From: Prevotellaceae bacterium HUN156
Lineage (GTDB): Bacteria; Bacteroidota; Bacteroidia; Bacteroidales; Bacteroidaceae
NCBI GenBank assembly: GCA_900119285.1
Contig: FPIT01000003.1
Location: 248,001-312,000 of the forward strand
Length of the DNA stretch: 64,000 nt
Direction: 5' to 3'
Shown: positions 44,291-53,571 of the stretch, piece by piece
How the letters are laid out: each line of letters opens with the position of its first letter
Position numbering within the stretch: the stretch's first letter is position 1
Made by a program: the position numbers and the translations under genes
Notes under the pieces: generated by a model
Seen by the model: the letters and a program-made list of their open reading frames with translations, nothing else
Database searches by the model: none
Told to the model about the DNA's origin: nothing

Positions 44291-45046
44291 ATGTTAGAAG
44301 TAAAGAACTTACATGCCAAAATTGGTGATAAGGAGATATTAAAAGGCATCGACCTCACAATCAAGGACGGTGAGACACATGCCATTATGGGACCTAACGG
44401 TTCTGGTAAGTCGACGCTGAGTGCTGTGCTCGTAGGTAATCCACTTTACGAGGTGACCGAGGGCGAGGCTTGGTTTAATGGCAAGAATCTGCTGGAGATG
44501 GCTCCTGAAGACAGAGCGCATGAGGGACTCTTCCTCTCATTCCAGTATCCAGTAGAGATTCCTGGCGTATCAATGACCAATTTCATGAAGGCGGCTATCA
44601 ACGAGAAGCGCAAGTATCATGGATTGGATCCTCTGAATGCTGCGGAGTTCTTGAAGCTGCAGCGTGAGAAGCGTAAAATCGTAGAACTCGATTCCAAACT
44701 GGCAAACCGTTCTGTGAACGAGGGCTTCAGTGGTGGTGAGAAGAAGCGTAATGAGATATTCCAAATGGCAATGCTGGAGCCAAAACTGAGCATCCTTGAT
44801 GAGACAGACTCTGGTCTTGACGTTGATGCTATGCGCATTGTAGCTGAAGGCGTTAATAAACTGCAGACTCCTGAGACCTCATGCATTGTCATTACTCACT
44901 ATGACCGTCTGCTGGAGATGATTAAGCCACAGTTTGTACATGTGCTTTACAAAGGACGTATCGTGAAGACGGGTGGTCCAGAACTGGCTCAGCAGATTCA
45001 GGAGCATGGATACGATTGGATTAAGGAAGAAATCGGAGAAGAATAA
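44291..45046 (+). CDS. sufC: Fe-S cluster assembly ATPase SufC
   Basis: A 251-aa ABC-type ATPase of the SufBCD scaffold. Walker A GPNGSGKST, signature GFSGGEKKRNEI and Walker B LSILDETDSGLD are all present, including the ETDSGLD variant typical of SufC. The stop codon overlaps the sufD start by one base (TAATG). Confidence 0.97.
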   Translation: MLEVKNLHAKIGDKEILKGIDLTIKDGETHAIMGPNGSGKSTLSAVLVGNPLYEVTEGEAWFNGKNLLEMAPEDRAHEGLFLSFQYPVEIPGVSMTNFMKAAINEKRKYHGLDPLNAAEFLKLQREKRKIVELDSKLANRSVNEGFSGGEKKRNEIFQMAMLEPKLSILDETDSGLDVDAMRIVAEGVNKLQTPETSCIVITHYDRLLEMIKPQFVHVLYKGRIVKTGGPELAQQIQEHGYDWIKEEIGEE

Positions 45047-46365
45047 TGGCTAGCGAGAAGCAATATATTGATCTGTATAAGCAGTGTCGCCAGATGATTC
45101 ACGAGCACAGTAGTGACGTGATGAATGCTGTGCGCGATGAGGCTTTTGAACGCTTCGCTTCTGCGGGTTTCCCCAGCAAAAAGGTTGAGCGCTACAAATA
45201 CACTGACATACAGAAGTTGTTCGAACCAAACTACGGTTTGAACCTCAATCGTCTGCATATTCCTGTAGATCCCTATCAGGCATTCCATTGTGATGTACCT
45301 AATCTGAGTACGAGCCTTTACTTTGTGGTGAACGATGCTTTTTATCCCGTTCCCTCTCATAAGCTACCCGAAGGTGTAATCGTTGGCTCACTGAAAGAGT
45401 TTGCCTCTTCAAAATACTATAATCAGTTGGCAGGTAAAGCCAATGACGCTACCACCGACCTGAATACGATGTTGGCACAAGACGGTCTTTATGTTTATGT
45501 TCCTAAGAACGTGAAGGTGGATCGTGCTATCCAGGTGGTAAATATCCTGCGTAGCGATGTCGACTTGATGGTGAATCGTCGTGTGCTCATCGTGTTAGAA
45601 GAGGGTGCCGAGTTGAAGATGCTGTTCTGCGACCATGCTGCCGACGATAGAAACTTCTTGGCTACACAGGTTATCGAGGCCTTTGTAGGTGAGAACGCCT
45701 CGCTGGATTTGTATTGTCTGGAAGAGACTCATCATAAGAATGTCCGCGTAAGCAATGTCTATATCGACCAACAGGCTAATAGTCGCGTAAATCATAACGT
45801 CATCACACTGCATAATGGTATAACACGCAATAAGCTCGACCTTACCTTCAATGGAGAGGGAGCAGAATGCCAGTGCTATGGTTGTGTGATTGCCGATAAG
45901 CAACAACTTGTAGATAACAATACGCTGATTACGCACAAAGTACCTCACTGCAACTCTAACGAGCTGTATAAGTATGTGCTCGACGATAAGGCTATTGGTG
46001 CCTTCGCTGGTCGCGTGCTGGTAGAACATGGAGCACAAAAGACAACTTCGCAGATGACGAACCAGAACTTGACAGCAACAAAGGAGGCACGCATGTTTAC
46101 CCAGCCTATGCTCGAAATCTATGCTGACGATGTGAAGTGTGCCCACGGTTCTACAGTAGGTCAGTTGAACGATGCGGCCCTGTTCTATATGCGCCAGCGT
46201 GGTATCTCGCTCAGCGAGGCTAAGCTATTATTGCAGAATGCCTTTATCAATGAGGTTATCGACAAGATGCAGCTAGAACCTCTGCGCGATCGTCTGCACT
46301 ATCTGGTAGAGAAGCGCTTCCGTGGTGAGCTGAACAAGTGTGAGGGCTGCAAACTCTGTAAGTAA
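45046..46365 (+). CDS. sufD: Fe-S cluster assembly protein SufD
   Basis: A 439-aa partner of SufB. The conserved C-terminal core is present (YADDVKCAHGSTVGQLNDAALFYMRQRGI), as is the N-terminal FPSKKVERYKYTDI motif. A C-terminal KCEGCKLCK tail carries three cysteines. Confidence 0.96.
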   Translation: MASEKQYIDLYKQCRQMIHEHSSDVMNAVRDEAFERFASAGFPSKKVERYKYTDIQKLFEPNYGLNLNRLHIPVDPYQAFHCDVPNLSTSLYFVVNDAFYPVPSHKLPEGVIVGSLKEFASSKYYNQLAGKANDATTDLNTMLAQDGLYVYVPKNVKVDRAIQVVNILRSDVDLMVNRRVLIVLEEGAELKMLFCDHAADDRNFLATQVIEAFVGENASLDLYCLEETHHKNVRVSNVYIDQQANSRVNHNVITLHNGITRNKLDLTFNGEGAECQCYGCVIADKQQLVDNNTLITHKVPHCNSNELYKYVLDDKAIGAFAGRVLVEHGAQKTTSQMTNQNLTATKEARMFTQPMLEIYADDVKCAHGSTVGQLNDAALFYMRQRGISLSEAKLLLQNAFINEVIDKMQLEPLRDRLHYLVEKRFRGELNKCEGCKLCK

Positions 46366-46367
46366 CT

Positions 46368-47603
46368 ATGTACGATATCAATAAGATAAGAGAAGATTTC
46401 CCTATATTGAGCCGTGAGGTGTATGGTAAGCCATTGGTTTATCTAGACAATGCGGCAACCACACAGAAACCCCTGTGTGTGCTCGATGCTATGCGCGACG
46501 AGTATCTTAACGTCAATGCCAATGTGCATCGTGGCGTGCATTATCTGTCGCAACAGGCTACCGACCTGCATGAGGCTGCTCGTGAGAAGGTGCGCCAGTT
46601 TATCAATGCGAAGAAGATAGAAGAGATAGTCTTTACGCGTGGCACTACCGAGGCCATCAACTTGGTGGCTAGCTCGTTCTGCGAGAGTCAAATGAAGGCT
46701 GGTGACGAGGTGCTCGTAACCGAGATGGAGCACCACTCGAATATCGTTTCTTGGCAGTTGCAAGCTCAGCGCCTGGGTATCGTGGTGAAGCATCTTCCCA
46801 TCACCGATGATGGCCGTCTGGTGGGCTGCAATGATATTACAGCTTACATCACTCCTCGTACCAAACTCATCAGCATCGCTCATGTGAGCAATGTGCTGGG
46901 TACTATCAATCCTGTAGAGGATATCATCAAGATAGCCCATGAGCATGGCATCCCCGTATTGGTGGATGGAGCACAGAGTGCACCTCACATGAAGATTGAT
47001 GTACAGGCGATGGACTGCGACTTCTTTGCCTTTAGTGGTCATAAGATGTATGGTCCTACGGGTATCGGCGTGCTCTATGGTAAGGAAGAGTGGCTGGAGA
47101 AGCTGCCTCCCTATCAGGGCGGTGGCGAGATGATTGACAAGGTAACGTGGGAGAAAACTACCTTCGAGCGTCTGCCCTTTAAGTTTGAGGCTGGCACTCC
47201 TGATTATGTGGCTACCCACGGATTGGCAAAAGCTATCGACTATATGACTTCTGTAGGCTTCGATTTTATCGAGGCACACGAAAAGGAACTAACCCGTTAC
47301 TGCATGGAGCAGTTGCAGACGATTGATGGCATGCATATCTACGGTCCTGTGGTCAACGGTTCTCCCGTTGACAATAAGGATGCCGTCGTATCTTTCAATG
47401 TGGGCGATATCCATCATTTGGATATGGGAACGCTGCTCGACCGACTGGGTATTGCTGTCCGCACTGGTCATCACTGTGCTCAGCCCCTGATGGATCGTCT
47501 CGGCATATCAGGTACGGTGCGCGCATCGTTTGCCCTATATAATACAAAGGAGGAGATTGACGCATTGGTGGCAGGCATTCGTCGTGTCAGCCAGATGTTC
47601 TAA
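46368..47603 (+). CDS. sufS: Cysteine desulfurase SufS
   Basis: A 411-aa PLP-dependent type II cysteine desulfurase that supplies sulfur to SufBCD. The PLP lysine lies in FSGHKMYGPTGIG, the catalytic cysteine in RTGHHCAQPLM, and the N-terminal motif VYLDNAATTQKP is intact. It starts 2 nt after sufD. No sufE, sufU or sufA gene follows, so the sulfur-transfer partner must be elsewhere. Confidence 0.96.
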   Translation: MYDINKIREDFPILSREVYGKPLVYLDNAATTQKPLCVLDAMRDEYLNVNANVHRGVHYLSQQATDLHEAAREKVRQFINAKKIEEIVFTRGTTEAINLVASSFCESQMKAGDEVLVTEMEHHSNIVSWQLQAQRLGIVVKHLPITDDGRLVGCNDITAYITPRTKLISIAHVSNVLGTINPVEDIIKIAHEHGIPVLVDGAQSAPHMKIDVQAMDCDFFAFSGHKMYGPTGIGVLYGKEEWLEKLPPYQGGGEMIDKVTWEKTTFERLPFKFEAGTPDYVATHGLAKAIDYMTSVGFDFIEAHEKELTRYCMEQLQTIDGMHIYGPVVNGSPVDNKDAVVSFNVGDIHHLDMGTLLDRLGIAVRTGHHCAQPLMDRLGISGTVRASFALYNTKEEIDALVAGIRRVSQMF

Positions 47604-47625
47604 TAAAAAATAAAAAGCTAAGAGC

Positions 47626-48606
47626 GTGAAGATAGGTAATATAGAGTTTGGAGAGCGTCCACTGTTCCTCGCACCGATGGAGGATGTGACGGATATTGGT
47701 TTCCGCATGCTGTGCAAGCGGTTTGGCGCCTCTATGGTCTATACGGAGTTTGTGTCGGCAGAAGCTTTGGTGCGCGACATCAAATCGACAGTAAGGAAGT
47801 TGACCATTAGCGATGAGGAGCGCCCTGTGGGTATCCAGATATATGGTCGCGATGTCGATGCGATGGTTGAGGCTGCCAAGATAGTAGAGCAGGCTGGTCC
47901 GGATGTTATCGACCTTAACTTTGGTTGTCCGGTGAAGAAAGTGGCAGGCAAGGGTGCTGGCGCAGGTATGCTGCAGAATATCCCGAAGCTCTTAGAGATT
48001 ACTGAGAAGGTGGTGAAAGCCGTAAAACTTCCTGTTACCGTGAAGACACGTCTGGGCTGGAATCACGAACAACTCATCATCACTACATTGGCTGAGCAGT
48101 TGCAGGACTGTGGCATTCAGGCATTGACCATTCACGGGCGCACGCGTAGTCAGATGTACACGGGCGATGCCGACTGGACACTGATAGGTGAGGTAAAGAA
48201 GAATCCTCGCATCCATATCCCTATCATTGGCAATGGAGATATCAAGTCTTTAGATGATGCCGATCGTGCTTTCTATCAATATGGTGTTGATGCCGTCATG
48301 ATTGGTCGTGCTACCTTTGGACAACCTTGGATATTCAGTCATCAGGAGTTGACACTCGACGAGAAGATAGACATCTTGGAAGAACAGCTACGCATCAATA
48401 TAGAGCGTTGTGATACGGAGGAGATGCGCTCCAAAGGTAAGTCGGCAGATCTTTGCGGTATTCTGCATACTCGTCGCCATTTGGCAGCAAGTCCTGTATT
48501 CAAAGGCATTCCCAATTTTCGTGAGACACGTATCAAGATGCTACGTGCCGAGAAAGCCGATGAACTGATACAGATATTAGAAGACTGTCGCCAGATTCTT
48601 CGATAA
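47626..48606 (+). CDS. tRNA-dihydrouridine synthase
   Basis: A 326-aa FMN-dependent enzyme that reduces uridines in the tRNA D-loop (DusB/NifR3 type). The motifs are FLAPMEDVTDIGFR, the catalytic cysteine region DLNFGCPVKKVAGKGAGAG, TIHGRTRSQMYTGDADW and IIGNGDI. The start codon is GTG at 47626; no ATG nearby would keep the conserved N-terminus. It follows sufS by 22 nt and may be co-transcribed. Confidence 0.95.
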   Translation: MKIGNIEFGERPLFLAPMEDVTDIGFRMLCKRFGASMVYTEFVSAEALVRDIKSTVRKLTISDEERPVGIQIYGRDVDAMVEAAKIVEQAGPDVIDLNFGCPVKKVAGKGAGAGMLQNIPKLLEITEKVVKAVKLPVTVKTRLGWNHEQLIITTLAEQLQDCGIQALTIHGRTRSQMYTGDADWTLIGEVKKNPRIHIPIIGNGDIKSLDDADRAFYQYGVDAVMIGRATFGQPWIFSHQELTLDEKIDILEEQLRINIERCDTEEMRSKGKSADLCGILHTRRHLAASPVFKGIPNFRETRIKMLRAEKADELIQILEDCRQILR

Positions 48607-48619
48607 CAATAGTTCTTTC

Positions 48620-49852
48620 TTAGCCAAAGAACATATAGCAGATGGCTATGGCTGCAATGATGCCTGCCAGGTCTGCTATCAATCCACAGCTTACTGCGTG
48701 GCGCGTCTTAGAGACTCCTACCGAACCAAAATACACAGCTAAGATATAGAAAGTAGTGTCAGTAGAACCCTGGAATACACTCGACAGGCGTCCTACAAAC
48801 GAGTCGGCACCATAGGTGGTCATCGCATCAACCATCATACCACGAGCACCGCTACCCGACAAAGGTTTCATCAGTGCTGTAGGCATGGCATCTACCCATT
48901 GAGCGTTAAGGCCTGTGGTTTCTACACACCAACGTATGCTACCAATAAGCATATCCATGGCTCCCGAAGCGCGGAATACCCCGATACCAACAAGGATGGC
49001 TACCAGATAAGGAATGATACGTACAGCGGTAGTGAATCCTTCTTTGGCTCCTTCGATAAAGGCATCATATACATTCACCTTCTTGCGTACTCCCGCAATA
49101 ATAAATCCTGTGATGATAGCCATCAATAGTATATTTGCTGCTGTTGTACTTACGCGATTCATCGTCTCACCATCCATCTGCGAGAATCCCCAGATAACAG
49201 AGGCTACCACGGCACAAGCACCACCCAGGGTGATGAGCATGGTGCGATTGATAAGGTTGATATGCTGGAATAATGAGGTGACGATGATGCCACATAATGT
49301 AGAGAAGAAGGTGGCCAGTAGGATTGGAATAAAGATGTCTGTTGGCTGAGCGGCACCCATCTGTGCGCGATATACCATAATACTTACTGGAATCAGTGTC
49401 AGTCCACTGGTGTTGAGCACGAGGAACATAATCATCGAGTTCGAAGCAGTATCCTTCTTGGTATTCAACTCCTGCATCTGTTCCATCGCCTTCAATCCCA
49501 ATGGCGTGGCAGCATTATCCAGTCCCAACATGTTGGCAGCGATATTCATGAAGATACTGCCCGTTACGGGATGCCCCTTGGGAATCTCTGGGAAGAGCTT
49601 GGTAAATACGGGCGACAATAGTCGAGCCAGTACGTTAATCACTCCACCTTTTTCACCTACTTTCATGATACCCATCCACAACGAGAGTACACCAGTCAGT
49701 CCTAAGGAAATCTCAAAAGCGGTCTTAGATGAAGCGAAAGTAGAGTCCATCATTGCTGGGAAGACATCATAGTCACCCCAAAACAAGAGTTTCAACGCTG
49801 CAATAACGAAAGCAACGAGGAAAAAAGCTACCCAGATATAATTCAGTACCAT
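48620..49852 (-). CDS. SpmA/SpmB-like fused nucleoside-recognition (Gate) membrane protein
   Basis: A 410-aa multi-spanning membrane protein. The N-terminal half matches SpmA (WVAFFLVAFVIAAL, GLDNAATPLGLKAMEQM, NTSGLTLIPVSIM) and the C-terminal half SpmB (PYLVAILVGIGVFRASGAMDMLIGSI, LMKPLSGSGARGMMVDAM, QGSTDTTFYILAVYFGSVG), both Gate/nucleoside-recognition domains. In spore formers the two are separate genes of spore maturation; this fused form is common in non-sporulating Bacteroidota, where its transport role is unknown. A -7 element TACCTTTG (49868-49861) is only 8 nt from the ATG. Confidence 0.9.
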   Translation of the reverse strand: MVLNYIWVAFFLVAFVIAALKLLFWGDYDVFPAMMDSTFASSKTAFEISLGLTGVLSLWMGIMKVGEKGGVINVLARLLSPVFTKLFPEIPKGHPVTGSIFMNIAANMLGLDNAATPLGLKAMEQMQELNTKKDTASNSMIMFLVLNTSGLTLIPVSIMVYRAQMGAAQPTDIFIPILLATFFSTLCGIIVTSLFQHINLINRTMLITLGGACAVVASVIWGFSQMDGETMNRVSTTAANILLMAIITGFIIAGVRKKVNVYDAFIEGAKEGFTTAVRIIPYLVAILVGIGVFRASGAMDMLIGSIRWCVETTGLNAQWVDAMPTALMKPLSGSGARGMMVDAMTTYGADSFVGRLSSVFQGSTDTTFYILAVYFGSVGVSKTRHAVSCGLIADLAGIIAAIAICYMFFG

Positions 49853-49860
49853 AGTGATGG

Positions 49861-49868
49861 CAAAGGTA
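49861..49868 (-). promoter_or_regulatory. -7 element of the SpmA/B-like gene
   Basis: TACCTTTG on the minus strand at 49868-49861; the ATG (49852) follows after 8 nt, implying a very short or absent leader. The -33 element is not clear. Confidence 0.5.
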
Positions 49869-49964
49869 GTAAGAAATATTGAAATGACTGATTAAAAGCG
49901 TAAGTTTTTCGACAGAAAGCGCAATTTTAACTATAAAAAGGGAGCAAGTTTAATTAATTTTGCT

Positions 49965-49972
49965 TATATTTG
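49965..49972 (+). promoter_or_regulatory. -7 element of the LruC-domain gene
   Basis: TATATTTG at 49965-49972, 37 nt before the ATG at 50010. It is divergent from the SpmA/B-like promoter. Confidence 0.5.
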
Positions 49973-50009
49973 CAACCAGATTATAATCAAAACTATTATT
50001 GATTTTTAT

Positions 50010-52505
50010 ATGAAGAAGAGGAAAATATTAGTATATATCATGTCATTATTGACGTTAGGAATGACGTCGTGTAAAGACTATATAGAGTTTGATCAAGATG
50101 CCTATGACAACTACGTAAAAGAATCTTTCGTTGTAGACAATGTTGATCCTAATCATCAGTGGGCTACTGTTGGTGTGGCTACAGCCTTTGTCTCTGTGGC
50201 TACGGGAACAGGTGATAGCTATAAGGTGAAGATATATGACCAGAATCCTATCGGCAGTAAAGGCACGTTGACCTTGCTGGGCGAGGGAAGTGTGAAGGAT
50301 AATGGCGCAATGGATATGCAGATTAACTATTCATTGGCTAAGCCCTATGCTTATGTAACGCTGTTCGATACAGAAAACTACATGTCAGTATATCCTGCCT
50401 TGATAAAGGATGGCCGTCTCGAAGTGGTGATAAGTGGAAAGAATGCTGCCGCAGCTTCGCGTCGTGGCATCCAGCCCACATTCCATTTTGCCGATATGCC
50501 TAATGATGCCGATTTCGCCACAGGTGTGCCTAATGGTGCTTTGCCCGAAGATCAGTGTAATGGCGGTGGCACAGGTGTTAATGTGGTTGTCTCTCACGAA
50601 TATGTTAGTTATCTGAATCTGTGGAATGGTGGTTCTACGGTATATTTCCCTGCAGGCAACTGGACCATTCAAGGACAGTATATCGCAGGTGACTTTACCA
50701 TTTACCTGTTGCCAGGTGCCAATGTAACTTTTGAGAGTGAATTGAACTTGAATTCTCCCAATGGTCGTATGTATGTAGCTGAAGGAGCCACCGTGAATGC
50801 AAGAAACGGCATCGGCTATAACTTCTGGCTCTACAATCGCGGAACCATCAATACTGCTAAGATGACGCAGTATGCCGCAGGTGCATTAATCAATGAGGGC
50901 ACGGTAAATATTGAGCAGAATCTGCAGATTGCCAACTCCAGTTCGCAGGTGGTTAATGCAGGAATCATGACTGCAGGTTCTATGAGTGTCGAGGGTTCAG
51001 GACATTTCGAGAATCTGGGTAAGATGACCGTTACAGGAGCTACTGTCGTTAATAGCACTGATTGTACTTGGGTAAATAGTGCAAGCTATACTACTGGCTC
51101 TTTCACATATACCGCAGGAAGTTATGATGTCATCAACAACTGCCGATTAGTAGTCAACGAGACATTCTATATCGGACTGGCTGACAATGCTGGCGACAAG
51201 AGCTTCCAGATGAATGGCGGTGCCTCTGTAATGACAAAGGACTTTATCTTCAGTGGTCCTGGTTATATTTATATGGGTAGCAATTCGCTGTTCCAAGTTA
51301 CAGACAGAGCCATGTTTGCTATCAATAAAGATGGATATGGCATCTATGGACCGTCAACGGGTGAGGCCGCAGTATTCCAGGCGAACTCTGTAGAGCGACT
51401 CAATAGTTGGGAGTCTAATCAAGCCTTTGCAGCCAACTATTATGGTCACCTCTTTGTAGCAACGAATAGCCATTTCGCATTAGGCTATTCTGACAAGACA
51501 GACCAGCAGGTTGCTGATGGAGAGGTGGGCATGTATCCCTATTTCCGCTTGGATGCTCCTACGGGTGCTGCTATGACAACCTATGAAGGTGCTAAGGTGA
51601 CGCTTTGTAGCGAGTGTGCTGATGACTATATTGGAAAACCTGATGATGAAGACCGTCCAGAGGTACCTCAGTCTTACCGCTATTGCTTTGAGGATAACTT
51701 CCCCGATGTTGGCGACTATGACTTCAATGATGTCGTTTTGACGATGACGCCAACGCTCAACGATAAGACGCTGACTATTCAGGTGAGCCTCGATGCTGTT
51801 GGTGCTATCAAGACGCTGGGTGCTGCCTTCCGTCTGGTAGGTGTGAAGAGTTCCGACCTTGCCAGCTATAGTGTGCAGCAGGGCTTTGCTTCACCAGACA
51901 ATCAGGGATTAGGCATCTATCAGAACATCAATACCAATGAGACGATACTTAGAGAGAATCAGGCACCCAATGCCACGCAAGATATGGTAGTGGTACTCTT
52001 CAAAGATGCCCATTGGGCTATCAATCCTGTAAAGGGCTCTAATGGAGGCGTACAGAACCTGTTCTACAACACAATCAAGAAAGGTACTGGTGAACATCGC
52101 AATGCTTATGTTGAGCCCGCTACGGCTACCTATACCTTTGTCTTCAATGATGCAGAGAAGGCTAAGGCAATGCTCGCAGAGAATCTCTACGACGTATTTA
52201 TCGTAGAACCATATAATGGAGGCTATTGGGAAGTGCATACCGTGCAGAATGGTTTCAAGACGACACAGGTGTTTATGCCTATCAAGCCTGCGGGTTATGC
52301 AGAGGCTTATGGCAGTAACATGCCGTGGGCTATTCTGGTACCAGGCAACTTCAAGTATCCTCTTGAGTGGCAGATAATCGGCTCTTCTAGCAACAAGATT
52401 GCTGCTTATCAAACAGAAGGTCACTCTTTTGCAGAGTGGGCAATGGATAGTTCGAAGGCTACCGACTGGTATCTCTATCCAACAGAAGGACTTGTATACG
52501 AGTAA
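50010..52505 (+). CDS. LruC-domain (DUF4842) lipoprotein
   Basis: An 831-aa lipoprotein (LTLGMTSCKDY, Cys21). The middle (about 190-480) is rich in short beta-repeats (NVTFESELNLNSPNGRMYVAEGATVNARN, INEGTVNIEQNLQIANSSSQVVN), suggesting a right-handed beta-helix. The C-terminal third holds the LruC/DUF4842 signature YCFEDNFPDVGDYDFNDVV (about 556-574), a calcium-site-like acidic motif. Members are surface or periplasmic proteins of unknown role, some linked with leucine-rich-repeat partners; no such partner is here. Monocistronic with its own terminator. Confidence 0.88.
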   Translation: MKKRKILVYIMSLLTLGMTSCKDYIEFDQDAYDNYVKESFVVDNVDPNHQWATVGVATAFVSVATGTGDSYKVKIYDQNPIGSKGTLTLLGEGSVKDNGAMDMQINYSLAKPYAYVTLFDTENYMSVYPALIKDGRLEVVISGKNAAAASRRGIQPTFHFADMPNDADFATGVPNGALPEDQCNGGGTGVNVVVSHEYVSYLNLWNGGSTVYFPAGNWTIQGQYIAGDFTIYLLPGANVTFESELNLNSPNGRMYVAEGATVNARNGIGYNFWLYNRGTINTAKMTQYAAGALINEGTVNIEQNLQIANSSSQVVNAGIMTAGSMSVEGSGHFENLGKMTVTGATVVNSTDCTWVNSASYTTGSFTYTAGSYDVINNCRLVVNETFYIGLADNAGDKSFQMNGGASVMTKDFIFSGPGYIYMGSNSLFQVTDRAMFAINKDGYGIYGPSTGEAAVFQANSVERLNSWESNQAFAANYYGHLFVATNSHFALGYSDKTDQQVADGEVGMYPYFRLDAPTGAAMTTYEGAKVTLCSECADDYIGKPDDEDRPEVPQSYRYCFEDNFPDVGDYDFNDVVLTMTPTLNDKTLTIQVSLDAVGAIKTLGAAFRLVGVKSSDLASYSVQQGFASPDNQGLGIYQNINTNETILRENQAPNATQDMVVVLFKDAHWAINPVKGSNGGVQNLFYNTIKKGTGEHRNAYVEPATATYTFVFNDAEKAKAMLAENLYDVFIVEPYNGGYWEVHTVQNGFKTTQVFMPIKPAGYAEAYGSNMPWAILVPGNFKYPLEWQIIGSSSNKIAAYQTEGHSFAEWAMDSSKATDWYLYPTEGLVYE

Positions 52506-52519
52506 GATAAATCCAAACA

Positions 52520-52553
52520 AAAAGGAGTTGTGAATTTCGCAACTCCTTTTTTC
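52520..52553 (+). terminator. Terminator after the LruC-domain gene
   Basis: A perfect 11-bp stem, aaaaggagttg (52520-52530) with caactcctttt (52540-52550), 9-nt loop, followed by ttcc. Confidence 0.85.
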
Positions 52554-52560
52554 CTCCACG

Positions 52561-52602
52561 TGGACCAGCCAGGGCTTGAACCTGGGACCTCCAGATTATG
52601 AG
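52561..52602 (-). pseudogene. 3' half of a tRNA-Met (CAT), attachment-site scar
   Basis: On the minus strand the sequence reads as a tRNA from the anticodon loop (CTCATAA) through the 3' anticodon stem (TCTGG), variable loop, T arm (CCAGG TTCAAGC CCTGG) and acceptor strand (CTGGTCC A). The 5' side of the loop (ttggt) does not pair with the stem, so no D arm or 5' acceptor is present. A break in the anticodon loop is typical of a tyrosine-integrase crossover site. An intact tRNA copy would be expected at the other end of the element; none is in this window. Confidence 0.75.
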
Positions 52603-52717
52603 ACCAATATAATGATGTTCCGTGATAGTCTATAATTTGTAACTATACTGATATACAATGAGTTACATTTTTGTAATTTTCACTGAAACTCACAAAATAC
52701 CCCTAACTGAAATAGTC

Positions 52718-52816
52718 TGTTTACGCATTGTTTACGCAGAAACCCCCAGACTTTTTAGGCAAAAATCAGAGAGTTAGCCCTATTTTTGTTTACGCAATCC
52801 ATGTTTTGTTTACGCA
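52718..52816. repeat. Four TGTTTACGCA direct repeats
   Basis: Exact copies start at 52718, 52729, 52787 and 52807. They lie 115-255 bp from the tRNA fragment, as integrase arm-binding sites do in integrative elements. Apart from these repeats the 52603-53002 stretch holds no gene. Confidence 0.7.
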
Positions 52817-53002
52817 AATGGACTCCAGACCAATAGTCTATAGTTATAAGTGGCGACTATCATTCATGCTTTAATTCCACAAATGACCGAATAAAATTGC
52901 CACAAATCACCGAAAAAACGCAAAACTATAGTAGAAAGCATATAAAAATGTTAAATATTACACTTTTTATATCAGAAAGCATGTAATTTGCAAATAATAT
53001 TG

Positions 53003-53010
53003 TAATTTTG
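53003..53010 (+). promoter_or_regulatory. -7 element of the hipBST operon
   Basis: TAATTTTG at 53003-53010, 22 nt before the hipB-like start. A similar tgtaatttgca (52983-52993) and tgtaattttgca (53001-53012) form an imperfect direct repeat across the promoter and could bind the HTH protein. Confidence 0.45.
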
Positions 53011-53032
53011 CATTCGAAAGAATATAATTTAT

Positions 53033-53236
53033 ATGGAAAAGACAAAGTTATCAAAGGTGGTAAAGGATTTGCGCAAGGAATATGGTCTTACGCAAGAAGA
53101 CCTTGCAATGAAGTCTGGCGTAGGCTTATGCTTTGTACGCAATCTGGAACAGGGAAAGCCGACGTTAAGAATGGATAAGGTCAACCAGCTACTTGATTTG
53201 TTTAACTACGAACTTACAGCAACCAAAAAGCAATGA
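53033..53236 (+). CDS. HipB-like HTH antitoxin
   Basis: A 67-aa Cro/CI-type helix-turn-helix protein (KDLRKEYGLTQEDLAMKSGVGLCFVRNLEQGKPTL), typical of HipB-like repressors in hip operons. It overlaps the next gene by 4 nt (ATGA), so the three hip genes form one translationally coupled operon. Confidence 0.9.
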   Translation: MEKTKLSKVVKDLRKEYGLTQEDLAMKSGVGLCFVRNLEQGKPTLRMDKVNQLLDLFNYELTATKKQ

Positions 53237-53571
53237 GACAAGCACAGATTTATCGAAAGGATGTCCTTGCTGGCATCTTGACAGAAGATGGTGGCGAATA
53301 CCGTTTCTGTTATGATGAAGCGTACCTCAAACGTGGAGATGCACTACCTGTAAGTCTGACACTCCCATTACAAACGGAGACATTCGTAAGTCCTATACTA
53401 TTTCCGTTCTTTGACGGGTTGATACCTGAAGGGTGGCTGCTTGATGTGGCACTACGCAATACCGACATCAGTATTCTTGACCGTATGTCGCTATTATTGT
53501 TATGCTGTAAGGAGTGTATCGGTTCTGTCAGTGTTGTGCCTATAAATAAGGAAGGAGGCGACAATGTGTAA
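53233..53571 (+). CDS. HipS-like protein (separate HipA N-terminal subdomain)
   Basis: A 112-aa protein equal to the N-terminal subdomain 1 of HipA (AQIYRKDVLAGILTEDGGEYRFCYDEAYL, LPLQTETFVSPILFPFFDGLIPEGW). In HipBST systems this piece is a separate gene, hipS, and acts as the antitoxin of the kinase HipT. A strong Shine-Dalgarno (aggagg) for the next gene lies inside its 3' end. Confidence 0.85.
   Translation: MRQAQIYRKDVLAGILTEDGGEYRFCYDEAYLKRGDALPVSLTLPLQTETFVSPILFPFFDGLIPEGWLLDVALRNTDISILDRMSLLLLCCKECIGSVSVVPINKEGGDNV

Noticed and set aside
48620..49852. SpmA/SpmB homology as evidence of sporulation
   Set aside because: Fused SpmA/SpmB-like Gate proteins occur widely in non-sporulating Bacteroidota and no other sporulation gene is seen.
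52561..52602. A complete functional tRNA-Met
   Set aside because: The D arm, 5' anticodon stem and 5' acceptor strand are missing; the sequence on that side does not pair.
52718..52816. TGTTTACGCA repeats as a DnaA-box cluster or replication origin
   Set aside because: The repeats are 10-mers unlike DnaA boxes, no dnaA or rep gene is near, and the adjacent tRNA fragment favours an attachment site.
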